Shown here: in pieces, positions 1 through 9,665 of the stretch
Numbering within the stretch: position 1 is the stretch's first letter
Layout: each line of letters begins with the position of its first letter
DNA from: Lycium barbarum
Lineage: Eukaryota > Streptophyta > Magnoliopsida > Solanales > Solanaceae
Reading direction: 5' to 3'
Length of the DNA stretch: 64,000 nt
Assembly (NCBI RefSeq): GCF_019175385.1
Contig: NC_083346.1
Span: 60,789,821-60,853,820 of the forward strand
Translations under genes and position numbers: made by a program
The notes under the pieces: generated by a model
Database searches by the model: none
The model's input: the letters and a program-made list of their open reading frames with translations, nothing else
Told to the model about the DNA's origin: nothing

Positions 1-95
1 TTTAGGAATATGACCATCTTTCTTCTTATGAGATCGTGCGATAGAGCCATGTCTAAGATTATATCCCTCCTAAAAGTGTGTTATGATTTCAGAAT
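1..95 (+). promoter_or_regulatory. T1 untranslated leader with splice-acceptor-like end
   Basis: Matches the leaders of elements I, G, T2, K and D. It contains the shared AGATCGTGCGATAGAGCC motif at 31-48 and ends in TTATGATTTCAG at 81-92, three bases before the gag ATG at 96. The pyrimidine-rich run ending in AG looks like a 3' splice site. Function is inferred, not shown. Confidence 0.6.
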
Positions 96-1320
96 ATGTC
101 GCCAAAGGGAAAAGCTGCCACTGCCCAGAAGGGCAAAGCTACGACAAAAAGGTGCGTAGAAAGAGAACCTCCGCTCAATGTACAGGAGGGCGAATCACAA
201 AATGAGGCCTCGCCTCAGGTGGAAGAGCAAGGGGGAGCCTTAGTCCCAATCCCTCCACCAGTTACTTCGGGTCAACAAGTGACCGAAGCTATTCATTTGT
301 TGACGCAATTGGTTGCCGCCTAGGTACAGCGGCAGAGTGCGTGCCCGAGTGATCGTTCAACCAGTACGAGAGCCCATGACTTTCTGACTTTGAACCCTCC
401 GGAATTTTTCGGGTCGAAGCCGAATGAGGACCCGTAAGGCTTTATTGATGAGATGCTGAGGAAGCTGAAACTTATGCATGCTTCCGAGACCGAGTCGGTA
501 GAGCTGGCCTCTTATAGACTCCGCGATATGGCGGTATTATGGTACAACTATTGGATGGCCTCAAGAGGAGAGAATGCACCATCTCCGGTTTGGCAGGAAT
601 TCGTGGATGCCTTTATTCGTCATTATTTACTGCCCGAGGTCCGCCGAGCTAGAGCGGACAGGTTTTTGAATCTGAAGCAAAGAGGTATGAGTGCTCGGGA
701 GTATAGTATGCAGTTTAATTCTCTGGCCATGTATGCCCCGGCTATGGTGACCGACTTGGGCGATCGCGTACTCAGGTTCGTGAGTGCTTTGGGGTCACAT
801 TTGTTTAGAGATTATCTGACGGCCTCCTTGCAAGATGGGATGGATATTTCTCGACTACAGGCACATGTTCAAAATCTTGAGGAGCGACAGCAGCAGCAAA
901 GAAGTGATCGTGATAATGAAAGAAGGCAAGGTAAGAGGGCTAGATCTATGGGAGCGAGTAGTGAATATAGAGGGAGATCGAGGCAGATGTATTCTAGGGA
1001 CTCAGGTCAGTTAGCGACTACTGCGCCTCCTAGATTCTCAGTTCAGGGGAGATTTTAGTCAGCGGAGAGCTTCAGTACCGCGGTGCAGTCAGTGCGGTAG
1101 ATTGCATTTCGGGCAGTGCCATCAGGGTTCAGATGCATGTTATGCCTGCGGGCAAGTTGGCCACATGATGAGAGATTGCCCTTCAGCGGGAGGTAGAGTC
1201 GGGACCCAGCCTACGGGATCATCAGTTGGATCTTCCTCAGTACGCCCGACAGCACAGACTTCTCAGACCACCACAGGTAGAGGCAAAGGCAGAGGGGGAG
1301 CATCTACTTCAAGTGTCGTT
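96..1320 (+). pseudogene. gag: T1 gag (capsid/nucleocapsid), inactivated
   Basis: Gag forms the particle that packages the element RNA. The reading frame starts at ATG 96 after a TTTCAG leader end. It has a basic N-terminus, the retrotransposon gag domain (about 440-750; core ASYRLRDMAVLWYNYW, then LPEVRRARADRFLNLKQ), a basic linker and a CX2CX4HX4C zinc knuckle at 1138-1179 (CYACGQVGHMMRDC). Two in-frame stops break it: TAG at 321-323 and TAA at 435-437, both where relatives have Gln or another sense codon. A frameshift near 1035-1055 moves the knuckle into the frame shared with pol. The family members D and G align along the whole length, so the identity is secure and the copy is dead. Confidence 0.9.
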
Positions 1321-4300
1321 CAGCCCCACGTATATGCTTTGGCTGGGCGACAGGATCTAGAGTCTTCCCCAGATGTTATCACAGGTACATTGACTATATT
1401 TTCCCGTGATGCATATGCTTTGATTGATCCGGGCTCTACTTTCTCTTATGTTACTCCATATGTCGCCGATTGTATTGGGGTGAAACCCGATCCCATCAAA
1501 CCTTTTGAAGTGTTCCCTCCGGTTGGTGATCCGGTAGTAGCAAGGAAAGTGTACAAGGACTGTGTTATCGTGATATGTGATCGTTAAAACAAAGCCAATA
1601 TGATCGAGTTGAAAATGGTAGATTTCGATGTGATCATGGGTATGGATTGGTTGGCTTCGTGCTATGCTAATGTCGATTGTCGGACGAAAATAGTTCGGTT
1701 CCAATTTTCGGGAGAGCCCGTACTTGAATGGAAGGGTAATACGGCAACCCCAAAGGGTAGGTTTATTTCCTACCTTAAGGTAAGCAAAATGATAGCTAAA
1801 GGCTATAGTTATCATCTAGTTCGGGTCCAGGACACTGAGGCAAGGTCGCCAGCTTTCCAATCTGTTCCGGTAGTGAATGAATTCCCCGATGTATTTTCGG
1901 ACGAACTTCCAGGTATACCTCCCGAGAGGGTAATTGATTTCACTATTGATGTGTTACCGGACACTGAGCCTATTTCCATTCCTCCTTATCAAATGACTCC
2001 GGCAGAATTAAAGGAACTAAAAGCACAGCTAAAAGATTTGCTTGAGAAGGGATTTATAAGGCCCAGCTCATCACCGTGGGGAGCACCGGTCTTGTTCGTG
2101 AGGAAGAAGGATGGATCCCTGCGGATGTGCATTGATTACCGACAGCTGCATAGGGTAACGGTAAAGAACAAGTATCCCCTCCCCAGAATTGATGATTTGT
2201 TTGATCAATTGCAGGGCGCTAAATGGTTTTCCAAGATAGATTTGAGGTCTGGTTATCATCAAGTGAGAATTAGAGAAGCGGATATTCCCAAGACTGCCTT
2301 CAGGACAAGATATGGTCACTACGAGTTCCGAGGAATGTCGTTTGGGTTGACGAATGCCCCAGCGGTGTTTATGAATTTAATGAATAATGTGTTCAGACCA
2401 TTCTTGGATCTCTTTTTCATAGTATTTATCGATGATATTTTTGTATATTCTCGCACGGAGTCAGAACATGCAGATCATCTAAGAATTGTCGTTGGTGTTC
2501 TCCGAGCTCGGGAATTATATGCAAAGTTTGCAAAGTGTGAGTTTTGGCTTAATTCTGTAACATTCCTAGGCCACGTTATTTCCGATGATGGTATCCGAGT
2601 CGACACTCAGAAAATTGAAGTTGTGAAGACTTGGCCAAGGCCTACGACACCCACAAAATTTCGTAGTTTCCTGGGTTTGGCAGGTTATTATAGAAGATTC
2701 GTAGATGGCTTTTCTTCTATTTCAGCTCCACTGACGAAGTTAACTCAGAAATCCGCTAGATTCCAATGGAACGATGCGTGTGAGCGTAGTTTTCACGAGT
2801 TGAAAGACAGATTGACTTCAGCCCCAGTGCTAACACTTCCAGAAGGGTCAGAAGGCTATATTATATATTGCGACGCTTCTGGTGTTGGACTAGGATGTGT
2901 ATTAATGCAGCATGGCAAGGTTATTGCATATGCCTCGAGACAGTTGCGGAAACATGAACAGAATTATCCAACCTATGATCTTGAATTGGCCGCGGTTATT
3001 CATGCTTTAAAAATATGGAGGCATTATTTGTATGGTGTACATATTGATATCTATACAGATCACAAGAGTCTTCAATACATTTTCAAGCAAAAGGAATTGA
3101 ATCTGCGTCAGAGGTGGTGGTTAGAACTGTTGAAAGACTATGATGTAAATATTCTGTACCACCCGGGAAAAGCTAACGTAGTGGCTGATGCGCTTAGTCG
3201 TCGATCAATGGGTAGCATATGTGAAGTCCCTTCAGAAAAGAAGGAAATGGTTCGTGAGTTGCAACGACTAGCTAATCTTGGACTACGCGCAATTGATTTG
3301 GGTAGCACAGGTATCAGCATTAGTAACCCCACAGTTTCATCCTTAAGTACAGAAGTAAAGGGACGACAGTACGAAGATTCCCAGTTAAGCCACTACCGAG
3401 ACCTATCTCGTGAGAAGGAAAAGTCTCCATTTGAAGTCTCCACAGAAGGGGTTCTCAGATATCAGGGCAGGCTATGCGTACCGGATGTGGCAAGATTGCG
3501 CCAAAGGATTCTAGAGGAAGCTCACTACTCTCGGTATTCTATTCATCCCGGTGCAACCAAAATGTATCATGACCACAAATCGATATATTGGTGGAACGGT
3601 ATGAAGAGAGACATAGCAGAATTTGTAGCCCAATGTTCGAATTGCCAACAAGTAAAAGCGGAACATCAAAAGTCAGGAGGCTTATTGCAAGCAATAGAGA
3701 TTCCTACATGGAAATGGGAAGAAATTAATATGGACTTTATTGTAGGATTACCTCGTTCCCGAGGCAAATATGATTCTATATGGGTTAGCGTGGACAGACT
3801 CACAAAAGCACCTCATTTCCTCCCAGTTAGAACCACATATTCAGCGGAAGATTATGCTAGGTTGTACTTGAAGGAAATTGTGCAAATTCACAGAATTCCT
3901 TTGGCTATTATCACAGACAGAGGGGCACAGTTTACAGCCAAGTTTTTGAAGTCCTTTCAAGAAGGTCTAGGCACTCAAGTTAAGCTCAGCACGACGTTTC
4001 ATCCACGGACCTACGGGCAAGCCGAGAGCACTATTCAGAACTTGGAAGATATGCTACAAGCATGTGTGCTGGACTTCGGTGGTAGTTGGGATGAGCATTT
4101 ACCCCTTATTGAATTTGCCTATAACAACAGCTATCATTCCGGTATTCAAATGGCTCCATATGAAGCCTTGTACGGAAGGAAATGTAGATCTCTAATTGGA
4201 TGGTTTGAAACCGGAGAAACACAATTAATAGGCCCCGACTTGATTCAACAAGCAGTCGAAAAAGTTAAGGTGATACGAGATTGGTTGTTGAGGGCCCAAA

Positions 4301-4806
4301 ATCGTCAAAAGTCTTATGCGGACTACCACCGACGAGACTTGGAATTTCAGGTAGATGATTGGGTTTTCCTGAAGGTATCGCCGATGAAAGGGGTGATGAG
4401 ATTTGGCAAGAAAGGGAAGTTAAGCCCAAGATATATTGGACCCTATCGAATCATCCGTAAAGTGGGTCGAGTAGCCTATGAACTGGACTTGCCTTCAGAA
4501 CTCGAGCCAGTACATCCAGTCTTCCATGTTTCTATGCTCCGCAAGTGCATCGGAGATCCAACTAGAATAGTTCCGGTTGATGATGTCCAAGTGACAGAGA
4601 AATTGACCTATGAAGAAGTACCGGTTGTCATTTTAGATAGACAGGTGCGAAGGCTTCGAAATAAAGAGGTCGCTTCAGTCAAAGTCTTATAGCGAAACAA
4701 TAATCAGGAAGAAATGACTTGGGAAGCGGAGGAGAATATGCAAGCTAAATATCCGCATTTATTCCAACCCCCGGAGGAGACTCAAGATGAAACATCGACG
4801 AGATGA
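1321..4806 (+). pseudogene. pol: T1 pol: protease-RT-RNase H-integrase-chromodomain, nearly full length
   Basis: One frame except for two stops. Protease: LIDPGSTFSYV with catalytic Asp near 1426. RT: from about 1960, KIDL and FIDD active-site motifs (FIDD at about 2425-2436). RNase H: YCDAS, a Glu in YDLELA, and YTDHKS. Integrase: HHCC finger (two His then CSNC at about 3634-3645) and Asp/Asp/Glu core at MDFIVGL, ITDRG and GQAES. A GPY/F motif (RYIGPYR) and a chromodomain follow, ending at TGA 4804-4806. TAA at 1585-1587 replaces a Gln after the protease and TAG at 4690-4692 replaces a Trp in the chromodomain. The usual TDGQ near the integrase Glu reads TYGQ, probably another defect. Length matches the family. 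Confidence 0.93.
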
Positions 4807-5009
4807 GGTATGTATGCTTTATTTTTATGCTTTTGGTCGTGTGTGGCCATAAATATGTTGATATTATGATATAGCCCTGTAAGGCGATGATATTATGGGT
4901 TGTTGTGACAGGTTGGTAGTGCCCAATTACAGGGGAAACTCTAGCGAAATTTTCGTAGAATCCCGAGTGTTTAACATTCGAGGACGAATGTTCCAAAAGG
5001 GAGGAAGGA
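4807..5009 (+). other. T1 3' untranslated region with hairpin and polypurine tract
   Basis: Short non-coding stretch between the chromodomain stop and the LTR. A perfect 8-bp inverted repeat AACATTCG-AGGA-CGAATGTT lies at 4973-4992. The purine run 4993-5009 that ends directly at the LTR is the plus-strand primer (polypurine tract). The same hairpin-tract pair occurs in T2, K, D, H and, decayed, H'. Confidence 0.85.
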
Positions 5010-5457
5010 TGTTACACCTCGAAAAATCCCCCTTGCATGTACTGAGAATAGGACAACGAAGGTCATGACGTATACGGTCTTTTGATGAGTTAGGAATAGT
5101 GTTTGATAACCCCAAACGAGATTTCAAAACCATTCGAGATAAGGAAAGGAAATTGTTAAGGAAAGCGAGTCGTAAGTCGTATATCGAGTAGGAATAACGA
5201 GCAACAAGTTGGTGAAGGCATAATGGTGTCTTAGAGACATGCAATGACGTCCCTTAGATTGGTATTGAAGTATTAAACAAGTGTTAAGAAGGTTCCATAA
5301 GGATCGGAGATCGAACGGGACAACGAGAATGAAAACGGAACCACTGGGCATTATACGGTCCAACCTACGGACCGTATAATTTATACTGGCCGTATAATTT
5401 GCCAATGAAGGGACCAGCTATTGGACCAATTGTACGCCCAAACATACGGTTCGTATA
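5010..5457 (+). repeat. T1 3' LTR, part 1 of 3
   Basis: Begins TGTTACACCTCG directly after the polypurine tract. It matches the starts of the LTRs at 63754 and (reversed) 47898. The last five bases GTATA (5453-5457) are the left copy of the T2 target duplication. It contains a cluster of ATACGGTCC/GGACCGTAT inverted repeats. Confidence 0.92.
5350..5380. repeat. Perfect 12-bp inverted repeat in T1 LTR
   Basis: ATTATACGGTCC and GGACCGTATAAT flank a 7-base loop. Related shorter palindromes continue at 5385-5457, 15745-15780 and, in the F LTR, 47440-47560. Confidence 0.9.
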
Positions 5458-7315
5458 TGTTATATCCCGTATTTTGCGTATTCGGATAATTCAAGACAAT
5501 TGTAAGAAGTTAAAGACAAGGCTATATTCCGGTTTTGACTTAATGCACAAGTTGCTTGTAAGTATTATTAGTATGGAAAATTAAGAAAGACTAGGGGAAA
5601 AAAGGGAATTTCACGAAATGGCTCATTGTAATATTGAAGAAAGCTAAGGGCAAATTCGGAATTTGGAAAATAATTTTTCATGAATTGCAAGACCAAAAAA
5701 AAAAATGGGCTTGGAAATAAAAGGGGCCAAGTATGGCCGTCCAAAGGGATATGGGCCAAGGCCCATATGGAGACTTAAAATAAGTATTAAAGGATGACCC
5801 ATTTATCATTTTTATCTTCATCTTTAGAAAAATCAAAAAACTTGGAGAAGACCCAAAATAGAAGGCCATTCGGCCATGCTTGGTTGAACAAGAACCTTGG
5901 AAAAAAAATTGTTCAAAAATTATTTTCTACTAATTGGAAGGTCCCTAGCAAAGTGAAGTAGTCATTGGAGCAAGTAAAGCATCCATTCTTGCAAGCTACA
6001 AATTCTAGTCAAGTGAGAAGTTAAAGGAAAAAGGTAAGAATTAATCTTCTTTTATATGTTATGGATGGTTGTGTATCTTGTAGTATGTAGAAATGAATGA
6101 AATTCATGAAAATATGGATATATGTGTTGTGGCCGTATGGTTATTGTATGGTATGGAAGAGAATGAATCAAATTTTTCTTAAGTATTTTGGTTGTTGTTG
6201 TAATGGAATCTATGTTGATAATGAAAGTTTGATGATTTTAGTTGAAGTTGTAAGTGTTGAAGAGTTGTTTAGAAGCTAATGTGATGCTAAAAACCATTTC
6301 TTGTATTTATGGAAAACAATGTTATTAGTATGTGAATTGTTGGTGTAGTTCATGAAATTGAAGGAAGAGAATGTGTTGTTATTGTTCTTTTTGCATTTGG
6401 AAGCTTTCGGGTGGAGTGGAATAATGGTTAGATTATTTTGAACATTGTGCGGATTGTTTGAAGCATTCTTGAACATTGTTTAAATGGTTGCGGATTAGTA
6501 CTTGAATATGTAAGCAATTATGAATTAAACGTAAATGGAAAGTCGTCAAGGTTTGTAGAACGAAGTTGTTAATGTTAGTATGCTTTTTGAATTGATTGTG
6601 GATATTGTTAGAATAACTGTTGGTATTGTTGTTGATAATTTGGCCGAGTTAAATTCTCGGATTTGTTGTTGATGATATAGCCGAGTTGGATTCTCGGGGA
6701 TGGTAGTATTTACTGGGGTAATGCTGCCGAAATTTCTGTAGACAAAGTGTTAGTTAAGGATGAGATTCTTGGATATCTATAGCTAATGTTTGTTATTCAC
6801 TAACATTGTTATAGATTTTGGAAAGGCCAAGACCTAAGTTGGATTAGCTAAGGAAGCGGGCAAGGTATGTAAGGCTTACCTTTCTTTCTTTTGGCATGAT
6901 CCTTATGAAACGAGCAAATGACGTATATATATGATTTCAAAGAAACTCGCATTCTTAGAGCCACTAGGATGGCTAACGTTCTTGATTTCCATAAGTTGTT
7001 TCATATGTTTTGATGCATATCGTTGATATCTAAAGTTCTGTTGATATGTTTCCGAATGGCATTCGAAAGATAATTGATATGACTAAAGTTTTGATCTTCA
7101 AATGCTAGCTCGTTCGATTATTCCATTGGATCTTTGATATATTTTGATACGTACATAGGTTCTAAAAGTTCTATCTGATTTGATCCATTACAATATTCGA
7201 AAGGTACCTAATATGATTGTTGCTTTGATTTTTCAAAAATGGCTTCTGAAACGTTCGTAGAAGGTTCTGTACTTCAAACGCTCATAACTTTCTTATACTA
7301 TGTCGGATTGACCCG

Positions 7316-7710
7316 AAACATTGTTCACCGAGTCCCTCATTAGAGGGCCGGGTACGGTATATGTATATGATGATATGATGAGATGATGATATGTTATGGT
7401 GGCCAGGAGGGCATATGATAATTTGATTCACCGAGTCCCTCACTAGATGGCCGGGTACGGTATGTATATATGTATATGCATGATGATATGATGGCACACT
7501 GATATGATGATATGACTTAGCTCACCGAGCCCCTCACTAGATGGCCGGGTACGGTATATATATGATATATGATGTTGACATGCATGACTCTATTCACCGA
7601 GTCCCTCACTAGAGGGCCGGGTACGGTATATGTATACATGTTTTCATGATGACATAATGACATGATTTCATTCACCGAGTCCCAGGATGGGCCGGGTACG
7701 GTATGTGATA
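7316..7710 (+). repeat. Tandem hairpin array in T2 5' LTR
   Basis: Five spaced copies of a unit containing CACCGAGTCCCTC, a short loop, GAGGG and CCGGGTACGG. The core CCCTC-ATTA-GAGGG forms a 5-bp stem; the fourth and fifth copies vary. Spacing is roughly 70-110 bp, filled with TATATG-rich sequence. The 3' LTR repeats it at 14600-15040. Confidence 0.85.
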
Positions 7711-7829
7711 TAAGAATGTTTGATTCTGTTACGTACTGCACAGGTACAGTGGTTTCTTTATTATGATACTTGACTCCCGGAATCTCTATTTCAGTTACGA
7801 TCTTTCCAGTTGTATTTCATGCCTTACAT

Positions 7830-7895
7830 ACTCAGTTCATATTCCGTACTGACCCCCTCTTCTTCGGGGGCTGCGTTCCATGCCCGCAGGTACAG
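7830..7895 (+). promoter_or_regulatory. Conserved triple-hairpin module, T2 5' LTR
   Basis: Three successive stems: TCAGT..GTACTGA (imperfect in this copy), CCCCC..GGGGG, and CTGCG-TTCCATGCC-CGCAG, ending in CGCAGGTACAG, which also reads as a splice donor. It is the T2 version of a module seen in every LTR of the window. Role unknown. Confidence 0.75.
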
Positions 7896-8035
7896 ACGCG
7901 CACGTGAGTGGTCCGTCAGCTTAGGCCATCCATTCTGCTGTGTTGAAGTGCTCCCTCGTTCCGGAGCCCATACTTTTGGTACAGATCTTTCTGTTCTACC
8001 TATTTATATATATATATAACTATTTAGGGGTACGG

Positions 8036-8050
8036 CGGGGCCCTGTCCCG
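8036..8050 (+). promoter_or_regulatory. Conserved fourth LTR hairpin, T2 5' LTR
   Basis: CGGG-GCCCTGT-CCCG, a 4-bp stem about 30 bp after a TATA-rich run. The T1 LTR has CGGA-GTCTTGT-TCCG at 20388-20402, a paired change that keeps the stem. Confidence 0.65.
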
Positions 8051-8419
8051 TCATATGGTTCTGTTATGTTTGTTAGAGGCCTGTAGACATGTATGTGGGT
8101 CATGGGTCGTTGTGGTTCAGATATGTCTGTGTGGCTTGCGTCTAAGCGGTTCCATTTGCTATGGCAGCCTTAACGGCTAGTATGCATGTATACGTATATA
8201 TATGTGTTGGACGATATGCTCTACGACAACCTTGGTGGCTTCTGTATGATATGTATGTTACATGTGACCGCTTAAGACGACATCTGTTCTCAGCGTCTGT
8301 ATAAATTAATATATGTTGGATATGGATAAGTCATTGATATGCTGATTTGGTAAGTAAGCGTGTGTGGGTGCCCATCTCGGGCACTAGTCACGGCCCACGG
8401 GGTTGGGTCGTGACAAAAG

Positions 8420-8431
8420 TTGTATCAGAGC
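8420..8431 (+). other. T2 primer binding site
   Basis: TTGTATCAGAGC, five bases after the LTR end, differs at one base from the initiator Met-tRNA primer site TGGTATCAGAGC seen intact in K (52671-52682). Confidence 0.85.
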
Positions 8432-8474
8432 AGTTTGTCCTCGGAATGTCTACAGGCCGTGTCTAGTAGAGTCT

Positions 8475-8510
8475 TGTTTATCGGTGTGTGGTGCACCAAA
8501 TCTATAAACA
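8475..8510 (+). promoter_or_regulatory. Leader stem-loop with self-complementary GTGCAC loop (T2)
   Basis: TGTTTATCGGTGTG pairs with the segment ending CTATAAACA, exposing GTGCAC at 8491-8496. It lies 44 bases after the primer site. The same structure is in I, K and D, and G has GCGCGC in the loop. Candidate RNA dimerisation or packaging signal by analogy with retroviruses. Confidence 0.65.
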
Positions 8511-8702
8511 GGAGGCTACAGGACATTTAGGATGTTACCTTTCCTTCGATCTTAGATCGTGCGATAGAACTGTATTATTAGGATAGTTCCCTTCCAACAA
8601 ATTGTTGTGTCTACAGCGAGGCTCCAAAAAGAGCGATAGCGTCAGTATTTTGGGAAATCGTTTCTGATCCTCTTCCTGCAGGTGATTGTTGATTGACGAA
8701 AG

Positions 8703-9218
8703 ATGAAGAGGACAACTTCAGATAGTGGGTGTGCTAAGAAGGCCCCTAGGGTATCTCCAGGATCGAGTAAGAGGAGCCTCAGTTATTCGATTGAGACTGA
8801 TCCTTCGGAGGACCCAACAACAATTCCTCCAGAGTTTCTGACCCCCAGAGTAGAGGATCCCATGGAGGACAGTTATGATACAGATCCCTCGGAGGATCCG
8901 GCGACGATTCCTCCAGAGTTTCTTACCCCTAGGGACGAGGATAGTTATGATACAGATCCATCTGAGCATTTCTCTGGGACACCGGAGGAGGAGCACTATG
9001 TTAGACAGGCCTCCCCGGTGAGTGTTACGGACTACTCCAGTCCCTTATCCTGGCCGTCAGTAAACCAGGAATTGCCTGGTTATCTATACTCCTCCGATTC
9101 AGATGCGAGCAATGAGGGGAGTCAGACGAGCGAATGGCGGACAGATGATGATGAGGAGCACACTTCACATGGCAGCTTCCCATATCAGACCCGAGACCGA
9201 TCGGCTACAGGTATATGA
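8703..9218 (+). CDS. Unrecognised 171-aa acidic repeat protein of T2
   Basis: The only substantial sense ORF of T2, placed where gag should start, 21 bases after a pyrimidine-rich CTTCCTGCAG. The first 30 residues are basic and Ser-rich (KRTTSDSGCAKKAPR). Residues about 32-90 contain three imperfect copies of a DPSEDP..TIPPEFLTPR unit. The C-terminal third is Ser, Asp and Glu-rich. No zinc knuckle, gag fold signature, membrane segment or catalytic motif is visible; it looks disordered. The stop is preceded by CTACAGGTATATG, which could be a splice donor, so the protein might continue in a downstream exon. It could be a decayed or captured sequence rather than a working gene. Confidence 0.5.
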   Translation: MKRTTSDSGCAKKAPRVSPGSSKRSLSYSIETDPSEDPTTIPPEFLTPRVEDPMEDSYDTDPSEDPATIPPEFLTPRDEDSYDTDPSEHFSGTPEEEHYVRQASPVSVTDYSSPLSWPSVNQELPGYLYSSDSDASNEGSQTSEWRTDDDEEHTSHGSFPYQTRDRSATGI

Positions 9219-9384
9219 GTTCTCTTTGGAACTTTCTATGTATGTGTAACTTCTGTAGAGTACCATTTAATGACGGTAAACGGAAATTTAAAAGGGCCGA
9301 TGACCCAGTGGTTATAAGTAACGGCGACTGAGATGTCTCCGCCACCAGTGGGAATCTAGGGACCGCGGATGAAAGGTAACCATA

Positions 9385-9665
9385 TGTACAGATGGAAGTG
9401 AATATTGAGGATTCAAAAGGGCAACACGGTAATTGTATGGTCAGAAAAGTAAAAGAATCCTCTCTAGATCGGAGTGGGACCCGTTACGAGAACCTTCTGG
9501 AAGTTATTAAGACGCCGACTTGTCCTATATTACGTGATAAAGGTCATGTGGGGAAGTGAATGCAATTATACCAGCATTAACGCATCGAAATGTATTAAAG
9601 TTTCGAGGTTAAGTGTGCTAGGGTGAGAGAAATTTTGTGATGGGTGACCCCCTGGGATGTCTACT
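9385..9665 (+). repeat. Module shared by T2 and D, containing 5S-derived sequence
   Basis: Starting at ATTGAGGATTCA (about 9404) and continuing through TAATTGTATGG and GTGGGACCCG to the end of the 5S-like part, this stretch aligns with the reverse complement of about 38690-38960 in D. The part next to the 5S-like segment (CGTGATAAAGG) is also recognisable in H. Confidence 0.75.
9558..9660 (+). pseudogene. 5S rRNA-derived segment in T2
   Basis: Reads in order: ATACCAGCATTAACGCA, GAGGTTAAGTGTGCTAGGG, GAGAG, then GATGGGTGACCCCCTGGGA. This is the 5S rRNA order, including the internal control region of 5S genes (box A around GTTAAGYGTGCT, box C around GATGGGTGACC). It is diverged and lacks a clean 3' end, so it is not a working 5S gene. 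Sense orientation relative to T2. Confidence 0.8.

Larger units (their letters stand above)
5458..8415 (+). repeat. T2 5' LTR
   Basis: TGTTATATCC at the start and GGGTCGTGACA at the end. It aligns with 12633-15741 throughout, except that about 152 bp present at 14497-14648 are missing here at about 7319. It carries five hairpin repeats (7320-7700) and the conserved triple-hairpin module (7830-7895). Confidence 0.93.

Noticed and set aside
1357..1815. 152-codon minus-strand frame
   Set aside because: Antisense shadow of T1 protease; the plus strand has clear protease motifs.
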